10,179 bases of DNA from JANRIC01 sp033765345 (lineage in GTDB: Bacteria > Bacteroidota > Bacteroidia > Cytophagales > Microscillaceae). Location of the stretch: positions 1 through 10,179 of the forward strand of contig JANRIC010000142.1 in NCBI GenBank assembly GCA_033765345.1, written 5' to 3'. Below are positions 1-5,061 of this stretch, piece by piece; position 1 is the first letter of the stretch, and each line of letters starts with the position of its first letter. The notes under the pieces were generated by a model. That model saw only the letters and a program-made list of their open reading frames with translations. It made no database searches and was not told the origin of the DNA. A program made the translations under genes and the position numbers.

Positions 1-1
1 A

Positions 2-154
2 GATAAAATGAACTATGAAGATTTTAAAGAATATATTTTTAACGAAAAATTGATATTTTCAAACATTAAATGTATTGGAGAAAAAGGTGATACTTTAGAA
101 TTGCCCCCAATTGTTTTCAGAGCAGTACAGAACTGTAATGACGTGGAAGAATGA
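2..154 (+). CDS. Small unrecognised reading frame, probably the 3' end of a gene entering from the left
   Basis: The frame is open from the window's first complete codon to a TGA at 152-154. An internal ATG lies at 8-10, so it is either a 48-residue protein starting there or, as likely, the C-terminus of a longer protein truncated by the window edge. The product begins MNYEDFKEYIF, contains the stretch EKGDTLELPPIVF, and ends QNCNDVEE. It is acidic, with no membrane segment, signal peptide or motif I recognise. Seven C residues (158-164) follow the stop almost immediately, and a hairpin terminator in the same orientation sits about 140 bases downstream, which supports transcription on the plus strand. 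The frame is antisense to other short open frames, so coding status is not certain. Confidence 0.42.
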   Translation, partial: DKMNYEDFKEYIFNEKLIFSNIKCIGEKGDTLELPPIVFRAVQNCNDVEE

Positions 155-252
155 CAACCCCCCCAACTTGGCGCCAGGATGGGACCTGAATAAAAAAAAA
201 TAACCTGGAGCAAGGATTTCATTGTGCCAAGCATTAAGAAAGATTCCGCTTT

Positions 253-278
253 CTGCCGAAGGCAAAGGCCGTAGGCAG
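253..278. repeat. Cluster of short GC-rich hairpins
   Basis: CTGCC (253-257) can pair with GGCAG (274-278). Inside it lie smaller alternatives such as TGCC-GAA-GGCA (254-264) and GCC-GTA-GGC further on. Several mutually exclusive triloop hairpins are packed in 26 bases of an otherwise AT-rich gap. This is a structural observation only; I do not recognise a named element. Confidence 0.4.
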
Positions 279-295
279 CTCAAGAATAAAGGCAT

Positions 296-333
296 AAACC
301 CGAAAGTCCGTATCCAAAGGCTTTCGGGTTTTT
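296..333 (+). terminator. Rho-independent terminator between convergent genes
   Basis: An 11-bp perfect stem is formed by AAACCCGAAAG (296-306) and CTTTCGGGTTT (321-331) with a 14-base loop. The stem's right arm runs into T residues at 329-333, so the plus-strand transcript ends in a U tract, as expected for an intrinsic terminator. Read on the minus strand the same stem is followed only by a weak, interrupted T stretch, so it may serve the minus-strand gene ending at 398 less efficiently. Its position between two converging genes fits a shared terminator. Confidence 0.75.
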
Positions 334-397
334 ATGTAAATTACAGTGCCTGGCACAAGAATTTTCTTATACCAATCATTGAATACTTTGAGATTGC

Positions 398-1000
398 TCA
401 ATATTTTTTCCCTACCTCAAACTTTCCGGTGGTCTTATTCCAATTTAGTTCGATGGTTTTGAATTTTCTTTTCTCGAAAGTTTCCGAATAGCCTGTGGGT
501 AAATTCCCATAAGGAAACTGCACGGCTACAGCAGGCTGACTTTTTGCCAGAATGGTGGTGTTTGTTTCTGGTAGAATTAACTCAAGATTAAACTCCTGCG
601 ATACCTGTGTGGGTAGGGCTTGGTTTCCCCAAAAATCCTTCAATGTAAGCAAAGGACATACTTCTTCCGTGACTTCCAGCCATTTTTTATCCTGATACAC
701 ATAAAATTCTGTCCTTAAAATTACCAAATTCAACCCCTCCTGAATGTCCGCATATTGAAAACCAAAAACCTTACGCTGGTCTGCTTTGACAAAATATTTA
801 AAACTGACGACGTCGGCAGGCTTCTGTGGATTGGAAATCCGCAGGAATGCATTTTTTTCGTTTACCATTACTTGGTTGGTCTCAGAATTCTCCAGAGTTT
901 TGCGGAAGCTATGCTCAAATAAAGCATAATATTCCTGAATAGTTTGGCTGTATGACATACAAGGAATTAATAATAAAGTGAGTAAAGTAATTTTTTTCAT
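398..1000 (-). CDS. Secreted protein of unknown function
   Basis: This encodes 200 residues with an N-terminal signal peptide: a KK pair at residues 2-3, a hydrophobic core of about 10 residues rich in Leu, and a likely signal peptidase I site after SYS (about residue 18), leaving an N-terminal Gln as is frequent in Bacteroidota. A Cys at residue 14 follows Leu-Ile-Pro; the Pro before it argues against a canonical lipobox, so a lipoprotein is less likely. The mature part is soluble, with alternating polar and hydrophobic stretches suggesting mostly beta structure, and ends KFEVGKKY. It should act in the periplasm or outside the cell. I recognise no domain or catalytic motif. The gene runs convergently to the frame ending at 154 and divergently from the MazG-like gene. 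The start fits the signal peptide exactly; no Shine-Dalgarno motif is visible. Coding status is secure, function unknown. Confidence 0.85.
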   Translation of the reverse strand: MKKITLLTLLLIPCMSYSQTIQEYYALFEHSFRKTLENSETNQVMVNEKNAFLRISNPQKPADVVSFKYFVKADQRKVFGFQYADIQEGLNLVILRTEFYVYQDKKWLEVTEEVCPLLTLKDFWGNQALPTQVSQEFNLELILPETNTTILAKSQPAVAVQFPYGNLPTGYSETFEKRKFKTIELNWNKTTGKFEVGKKY

Positions 1001-1472
1001 CTTAAGAGATTAAATTGAAGCGAATATTTTTATAAGTAATTGATAAAAAAGGAATTATACCCAGATTGAAGTGATTTGCCTGATTTTCTTGATTGATTAG
1101 CTTGATTATTAATGATTTAAAAGCTAAAATCTCGGAAAACCACTTCGGTTTGAGTATAAGTAGTAAAGAGAGGAATAAATTTGAGCATAAACAGATAAGC
1201 CTCTATTTTCATTTGCTCTATTCCTATAAAAACATCTCATGACGTGTTAATTCTCAATACTTCAAAATTAGTAGAAATTTTTGTGGCTTGTGATGATTTT
1301 GTAAAAGATTTGGCGCAAAGCCCCTAGCTTTTCTCCCAGTAAGTTAAATATCTAAGAAAATACTCAAAAGGGTTTCACACAAAAGCAAAAAATTTTATTT
1401 TGTAAATTCCATGACATTAGGCTTTAAAAAATCAAATAATTTTTAATTTGCCTGAAATTTGTGCAGTAAATT
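1001..1472. other. Long AT-rich divergent intergenic region, no gene seen
   Basis: This 472-base gap separates the divergent starts of the secreted-protein gene and the MazG-like gene, so it should hold promoters for both. I see no convincing reading frame, tRNA or known RNA. There is a run of GATT-type repeats around 1082-1115. An imperfect inverted arrangement has outer arms AGGC (1419-1422) and GCCT (1450-1453) around A/T-rich inner arms. TTAATTTG at 1443-1450 is one mismatch from the Bacteroidota -7 consensus TAnnTTTG and lies 23 bases before the MazG-like start, but no good -33 element sits at the expected distance, so this is only a weak promoter candidate. Confidence 0.4.
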
Positions 1473-1796
1473 ATGACTCATTTAAAAGAAAATCCAACCC
1501 TGGCTGACTTACAGGAATATATGCAAAAAGTCTGTGAAGAAAGAGGCTGGGACAATAGCAACCCCCTGGAGTTGTTTTTACTTTTTGGGGAAGAAGTCGG
1601 CGAGCTTGCCAAAGCTATCCGAAATATGCGAGGGCTTTATCAAGAAGAAGCCAAAAAAGACCGAAAATTTGAACTGGAAGAGGAGTTTGCCGACGTACTC
1701 GGCTATTTGCTCGATCTGGCCAACCATTTTCAAATCGATCTAGAGGCTGCCTTTCGTAAAAAAGAAGCAATCAATGCTCAAAGAGAATGGAATTGA
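1473..1796 (+). CDS. MazG-like nucleotide pyrophosphohydrolase
   Basis: This is a compact single-domain member of the all-alpha NTP pyrophosphohydrolase (MazG) superfamily, 107 residues, typical for the short forms. Such enzymes hydrolyse nucleoside triphosphates to the monophosphate and pyrophosphate in the cytoplasm, often as house-cleaning of non-canonical nucleotides. The two metal-binding signatures are present: EEVGE, with E40, E41 and E44, and the downstream E-x-x-D pair E71 and D74 in EEFADVLGYLLDLAN. An acidic, lysine-rich loop (about residues 55-70) separates the two helices, and the tail ends QREWN. The specific substrate cannot be read from the sequence. The gene ends 138 bases before the YqiJ-like gene on the same strand. 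That spacing and the palindromes in between suggest separate transcription, so membership in the downstream cluster is uncertain. It differs from full-length two-domain E. coli MazG in size. Confidence 0.9.
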   Translation: MTHLKENPTLADLQEYMQKVCEERGWDNSNPLELFLLFGEEVGELAKAIRNMRGLYQEEAKKDRKFELEEEFADVLGYLLDLANHFQIDLEAAFRKKEAINAQREWN

Positions 1797-1825
1797 TCAT
1801 GAGTAGTTTATACATTTTGTTAATG

Positions 1826-1839
1826 TTTTGTTAACAAAA
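1826..1839. promoter_or_regulatory. Perfect 14-bp palindrome, candidate operator
   Basis: TTTTGTTAACAAAA is a perfect palindrome located 95 bases before the YqiJ-like start and 30 bases after the MazG-like stop. The half-site TTTTGTTAA also occurs as a direct copy at 1815-1823, 11 bp upstream, that is, about one helical turn away. Repeated half-sites in helical phase fit a dimeric regulator. AT-rich sequence can produce such patterns by chance, and no regulator gene is visible in the window. Confidence 0.35.
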
Positions 1840-1867
1840 GAATGTTTCAAGGCATGTAAGATTTGTA

Positions 1868-1888
1868 ACTTTTTTACTAGAAAAAAGT
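1868..1888. repeat. Inverted repeat in the leader of the membrane-protein cluster
   Basis: ACTTTTTT (1868-1875) and AAAAAAGT (1881-1888) form an 8-bp perfect stem around the pentamer ACTAG. TAACTTTT at 1866-1873 is one base away from the Bacteroidota -7 consensus TAnnTTTG, with TTTC at 1845-1848 as a poor -33 candidate. The stem could therefore overlap a promoter for the downstream cluster, or be a chance A/T pairing. It is too A/U-rich to be a good terminator for the MazG-like gene. Confidence 0.3.
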
Positions 1889-1934
1889 AAATAAACCTAC
1901 TTAACATTCCTTTATCCAAATAAAATTTTTCATT

Positions 1935-2591
1935 ATGATTGAGTTACTCCGCGCAGCTTTCTCTCCTGTTAATATAGCATATACCGTTTTGCTATTACTC
2001 GTTTTGGTTTATTGGTTTACTGTAATTATTGGATTTTTGGACTTCCACTTTTTTGATTTTGATGTAGAAACGGATGTGGATGTGGGCGCAGATGCTCACG
2101 TAGCTACACACATCGAGCCAGGAGAGGGCATCAATCCAGTTCTTTCCTTTCTGGTATTTTTTAATTTGGGCAAAGTACCTTTTATGATTTTCTTTAGTTT
2201 TATGGTACTTTTTTTATGGATAGGCTCTATGATTGGCAATCGATACTTCTCCGATGGGTCAGAATATTTTGCACTCACACTTCTGATCCCCAATTTTATG
2301 GTCAGCCTCTTGCTCACCAAATTATTTACCGCACCGCTCAAATCAGTCTTCAGAGAAGACGAAGCCGAATTTAATTCTAATAAAGAAGTAATTGGGCACG
2401 TAGGTACTGCTAAATTGCCCATTGATGATAGCTCTATCGGACAGTTGATGGTGCCTACCAAAACGGGAGCCCCCCTCATCCTGAATGCCAAAGCGATGCA
2501 AGGAAACCGCATAGAGCGAGGTGAAAAAGGAGTAGTTGTGCATTATGACGAAGAGAACAAAGTGTTTATCGTGGAAGCTTTTGAAGATTAA
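1935..2591 (+). CDS. yqiJ: YqiJ/NfeD-type inner-membrane protein with OB-fold-like C-terminus
   Basis: The protein has 218 residues, close to the roughly 210 of E. coli YqiJ. Membrane segments are at about residues 13-35, 80-100 and 111-133. Between the first two lies an Asp-rich loop (about 36-64, with DFDVETDVDVGADA), a hallmark I recall from YqiJ-type proteins, and then the conserved-looking FFNLGKVPFMIFFS stretch entering segment two. The C-terminal soluble part (about 140-218) is beta-rich, with IGHVGTAK and GEKGVVVHYDEENKVFIVEAF, as expected for the NfeD/YqiJ OB fold. Proteins of this class pair with SPFH/flotillin proteins in the membrane, and the next gene encodes exactly such a partner 76 bases downstream, which strongly supports the assignment. 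The symbol is given at family level. It is probably a membrane-embedded partner of the SPFH scaffold, with no enzymatic motif seen. A-rich sequence precedes the ATG. Confidence 0.87.
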   Translation: MIELLRAAFSPVNIAYTVLLLLVLVYWFTVIIGFLDFHFFDFDVETDVDVGADAHVATHIEPGEGINPVLSFLVFFNLGKVPFMIFFSFMVLFLWIGSMIGNRYFSDGSEYFALTLLIPNFMVSLLLTKLFTAPLKSVFREDEAEFNSNKEVIGHVGTAKLPIDDSSIGQLMVPTKTGAPLILNAKAMQGNRIERGEKGVVVHYDEENKVFIVEAFED

Positions 2592-2667
2592 AATCACAAC
2601 AATCATCAGAAATATTCATTGAATTCTATATAAAATATATTTTTAAACCTCTCAAATCCATTTAATT

Positions 2668-4890
2668 ATGTTTGATCTAATCACTTTATTGTATGCCATT
2701 GGAGGATTTTTCCTGGTATTTTTCGTGGGTTTTGTTCTGGTATTACCCAGATGGTATAAAAAAGCAACCGCTGGTCAGGCCTTAGTACGTATCGGAGGGC
2801 TCGGAAAAAACAAAAAAGACGAACACGGCAGAGAAAAACGTAAAATTAAAGTAAGCTTCGACAGTATGTGGGTGATTCCAGTGATTCATAAGCTTGAAAT
2901 CATGGATATTTCGCTCAAAAGCTTTACCCTTGAGCGTATGGGCAAAGAAGGTTTGATCTGTAAGGATAATATGCGTGCCGACATCAAAGTAACCTTCTTT
3001 ATCAGCGTCAATAGCACCGAAGATGATGTCAAACACGTTGCCATGAGCATCGGCACTGCCCGTGCTTCCGATAGAGAATTGTTGATTAATCTTTTTGATG
3101 CCAAATTCTCCGAAGCACTCAAAACCGTAGGTAAAAAGTTTGATTTCACTCAATTATACAGTGAGCGGGATGAGTTCAAAAAAGCAATGATCACCGAAAT
3201 CGGTACCGAAATGAACGGCTACTCCCTCGATAGTGCTGCTATTGACTACCTCGAGCAAACCAAGCTCGAGCACCTCGACCCCGAAAACATCCTCGATGCC
3301 GAAGGTATTACCAAAATTACACAACTTACCGCCGAGCAACATAAATTTACCAACAAACTCAAACGCGACGAAGAAAAAGTAATCACCCAACAAAACGTGG
3401 AGGCCAAAGAAACCATCCTAGACCTCAATAAACAACTCGCCGAAAAAGAAGAAAATCAAAAAAGAGACATCGCAGCCATTAAGGCTCGGGCAGAAGCTGA
3501 AACACTCAAAATCCAACAGGAAGAACTCCTCAAATCTGAAAAAGCCCGCCTCGCCACCGAAGAAGAGCTTCAAATCAACGAAGAGAAAAAACAACGTGAG
3601 GTGATCATCGAGCGCAAACGCAAGGAAGCCATCGAAGCCCGCCAAATTGAAATCGTAGACAAAGAACGACAATTGGAAATGACCGAAAAGGAAAAAGTCG
3701 TAGAACTCGCCCAAATCGCCAAACTCAAAGAAGTAGAAATTCAAAAAAGAGACATCCAAGGGGTCATCAAATCCAGAATCGAACTTGAAAAAGAAACCGT
3801 ACTCGAAGAAGAAAAAATCAAAGATACCCGCGCCTACGCCGAAGCCGAAAGACAGAAAAAAGTAGCCATCACCCAAGCCGAACAGTTGGCCGAAGAAGCC
3901 CTTGTCCAGGAAATCAAAGCCGCCGAAGCCAAACGCAAAGCCGCCGAACTCAAAGCCGAACAAGACAAACTCGAAGCCACCGTAGAACGCGAAGTCGCCG
4001 ACAAAAAAGCCGAATCTAAGAAAATTATGGCAGAAGCCGTCGCCGAAGAAGCCGCCGCACTCGGCCTATCCGAAGCCAAAGTACTCGAAGCCAAATCTGC
4101 TGCCCTCCAAAAACAAGGCCAGGCAGAAGCCAATGTCATCAAGCAAAAAGCCCTTGCCGAAGCCGATGGAATCACCGCCAAAAAAGCCGCTGAAAATGCC
4201 GCTTATGAAGAACAAGGTAAAATTGATGCCCGCGTGCTGGAAGAAAAAGGATTCTCCGAAGCCAAAGTTATCGATATGAAAGCCGACTCTATCAAAAAAC
4301 AAGGACTGGCAGAAGCCGAAGTCATGGCCAAAAAAGCAGAAGCCGAAGCCCTCAAAATCTCTGCAAAAGCCGAAGCTATGAAAAAACTCGACGGCGTAGG
4401 CAAAGAACACGAGGAGTTCAAACTCAAACTCGAGCAGGAAACCCAACTCGCCCTTGCCAAAATCAACATCCAGAAAGAAATCAGCCAGGCACAATCACTC
4501 GCCATTGCCGAAGCCCTCAAAGCTTCTCATATCAATATCGTAGGAGGCGAAACTATGTTCTACGAAAATATCATGAATGCCGTGACACGCGCCAAAGTAT
4601 TTGATTCTATCATCGATAATAGCAACGCCCTTACCAGCCTCAAAGACGCTGTACTCAATGGCAGCGGCAACGGTGAAGGCAAACACGCCCTCGTAGAACG
4701 ACTCAAAGGATTTGTAGGCCAATTTGGGCTGAAATCGGATGATGTCAAAAACTTAACCGTCTCTGCACTGATATTCAAGCTTCTAGCACTCACCAAAGAC
4801 GATGGCATCAAAGGTACACTCAATAGTCTGCTGACTACCGCACAACAATCCGGCTTATTGGATAAAAACGCTGCTAATTTATTGACCTAA
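2668..4890 (+). CDS. yqiK: YqiK-like SPFH/flotillin membrane scaffold with extended coiled coil
   Basis: The protein has 740 residues. A single N-terminal membrane segment (about 4-26) is followed by the positive stretch PRWYKKA and GQALVRIGG, typical of the flotillin/YqiK entry into the SPFH (Band 7/PHB) domain, which spans about residues 30-210. From about 215 to 605 it is an almost uninterrupted Ala/Glu/Lys-rich helix, the flotillin-type coiled coil that assembles into large ring or cage scaffolds. Two related 35-residue blocks (468-502 and 530-564), each starting SEAKV and containing KQG-x-AEA, agree at 19 positions. The C-terminal 130 residues (about 610-740) form a separate, less charged region. 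E. coli YqiK is about 550 residues, so this one is longer, mainly in the coiled coil. It follows the YqiJ-like gene and precedes the large ATPase gene. It likely organises membrane microdomains at the inner membrane; the symbol is family-level. Confidence 0.9.
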   Translation: MFDLITLLYAIGGFFLVFFVGFVLVLPRWYKKATAGQALVRIGGLGKNKKDEHGREKRKIKVSFDSMWVIPVIHKLEIMDISLKSFTLERMGKEGLICKDNMRADIKVTFFISVNSTEDDVKHVAMSIGTARASDRELLINLFDAKFSEALKTVGKKFDFTQLYSERDEFKKAMITEIGTEMNGYSLDSAAIDYLEQTKLEHLDPENILDAEGITKITQLTAEQHKFTNKLKRDEEKVITQQNVEAKETILDLNKQLAEKEENQKRDIAAIKARAEAETLKIQQEELLKSEKARLATEEELQINEEKKQREVIIERKRKEAIEARQIEIVDKERQLEMTEKEKVVELAQIAKLKEVEIQKRDIQGVIKSRIELEKETVLEEEKIKDTRAYAEAERQKKVAITQAEQLAEEALVQEIKAAEAKRKAAELKAEQDKLEATVEREVADKKAESKKIMAEAVAEEAAALGLSEAKVLEAKSAALQKQGQAEANVIKQKALAEADGITAKKAAENAAYEEQGKIDARVLEEKGFSEAKVIDMKADSIKKQGLAEAEVMAKKAEAEALKISAKAEAMKKLDGVGKEHEEFKLKLEQETQLALAKINIQKEISQAQSLAIAEALKASHINIVGGETMFYENIMNAVTRAKVFDSIIDNSNALTSLKDAVLNGSGNGEGKHALVERLKGFVGQFGLKSDDVKNLTVSALIFKLLALTKDDGIKGTLNSLLTTAQQSGLLDKNAANLLT
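4074..4357 (+). repeat. Internal duplication within the coiled coil of the SPFH gene
   Basis: Residues 468-502 and 530-564 of the SPFH protein (about 4069-4173 and 4255-4359) align without gaps with 19 of 35 identities, sharing SEAKV at the start, KQG-x-AEA in the middle and AEA near the end. They sit 62 residues apart. Similarity is visible at DNA level too: both copies begin TCCGAAGCCAAAGT. This suggests growth of the coiled coil by segmental duplication, though low-complexity Ala/Glu/Lys composition inflates such similarity. Confidence 0.45.
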
Positions 4891-4896
4891 TAACAA

Positions 4897-4924
4897 GTCA
4901 ATTGTCCATAGTCCGCAGTCCAGA
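4897..4924. repeat. Tandem heptamer repeat, about four units
   Basis: Starting seven bases after the SPFH stop codon, three consecutive 7-bp units fit GTCCnnA (GTCCATA, GTCCGCA, GTCCAGA), preceded in register by a diverged unit, GTCAATT. The period is exact over 28 bases. I recall similar GTCC-type heptamer arrays scattered between genes in Bacteroidota genomes, but cannot check this here. It has no evident role in translation of the neighbours. Confidence 0.6.
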
Positions 4925-4960
4925 TATTTTGTAAGAATCTATTTTCATATACTCAGCGTT

Positions 4961-4984
4961 CATTCGGATTTGAAAATCCGAATG
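4961..4984. repeat. Perfect palindromic repeat with 11-bp arms
   Basis: CATTCGGATTT (4961-4971) and its exact reverse complement AAATCCGAATG (4974-4984) are separated by only GA. This would form a very stable hairpin or cruciform. No T tract follows on either strand, so it is not a classical terminator. It lies in the 171-base gap between the SPFH and ATPase genes, 77 bases before the ATPase start. It could be a REP-like dispersed palindrome, an RNA processing or stabilising hairpin setting the relative levels of the two genes, or a protein-binding site. Confidence 0.7.
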
Positions 4985-5061
4985 TAGCTCTGTTTAGAAT
5001 TTGAAACCCAAAACCCCTGGAACTGTAGCACTTATCCTCTCATCTTAACTTAAAAAAGATT

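Larger units (their letters stand above)
222..358. repeat. Imperfect inverted repeat bracketing the hairpin region
   Basis: The left arm TTGTGCCAAGCA (222-233) matches the reverse complement of the right arm TGCCTGGCACAA (347-358) at 11 of 12 positions. The 113-base interior holds the GCC/GGC hairpin cluster and the terminator-like stem. The right arm can also pair with CTTGGCGCCAGG at 167-178, so two alternative outer stems exist. The arrangement could be the ends of a small non-autonomous element or the closing stem of a structured RNA. I cannot see an obvious target-site duplication. Confidence 0.45.
155..397. other. Convergent intergenic region with hairpins, no gene seen
   Basis: This gap lies between two converging genes and holds no convincing protein-coding frame. 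It contains a C7 run (158-164), an A9 run (192-200), the near-palindrome CTTGGCGCCAGG (167-178), a cluster of short GCC/GGC triloop hairpins (253-278), a strong terminator-like hairpin (296-333), and an inverted repeat bracketing the last two (222-233 with 347-358). Such dense secondary structure suits a terminator region, a structured small RNA, or the remnant of a small palindromic mobile element. I recognise no known RNA family: the SRP RNA and tRNA landmarks I looked for are absent. Confidence 0.5.

Noticed and set aside
13..234. 73-residue minus-strand open frame at the left edge
   Set aside because: It crosses the C7 and A9 homopolymers and is antisense to the frame ending at 154; no recognisable motif, and the terminator's orientation favours the plus strand.
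222..491. 89-residue plus-strand open frame
   Set aside because: It runs through the terminator stem and then antisense into the secreted-protein gene; no protein-like pattern.
398..1000. Lipoprotein assignment for the secreted protein based on Cys14
   Set aside because: The residue before Cys is Pro, which does not fit a lipobox, while a good signal peptidase I site lies four residues later.
2096..2512. 138-residue minus-strand open frame
   Set aside because: Antisense to the YqiJ-like gene, whose membrane topology and family match are convincing.
2632..2643. 12-bp palindrome AAAATATATTTT before the SPFH gene as an operator
   Set aside because: Pure A/T palindromes of this length are expected by chance in such AT-rich gaps, and no second site supports it.
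3418..3963. 181-residue open frame on the minus strand inside the SPFH gene, rich in Phe and Gly
   Set aside because: It is the antisense shadow of Ala/Glu/Lys-rich codons (GCC, GAA, AAA) in the coiled coil; composition is unnatural and no family motif is present.
4897..4984. CRISPR array as explanation for the repeats in this gap
   Set aside because: The units are 7 bp without spacers, and the palindrome is a single copy; no cas genes are present.
4961..4984. Intrinsic terminator after the SPFH gene
   Set aside because: The hairpin is perfect but no T tract follows on either strand.
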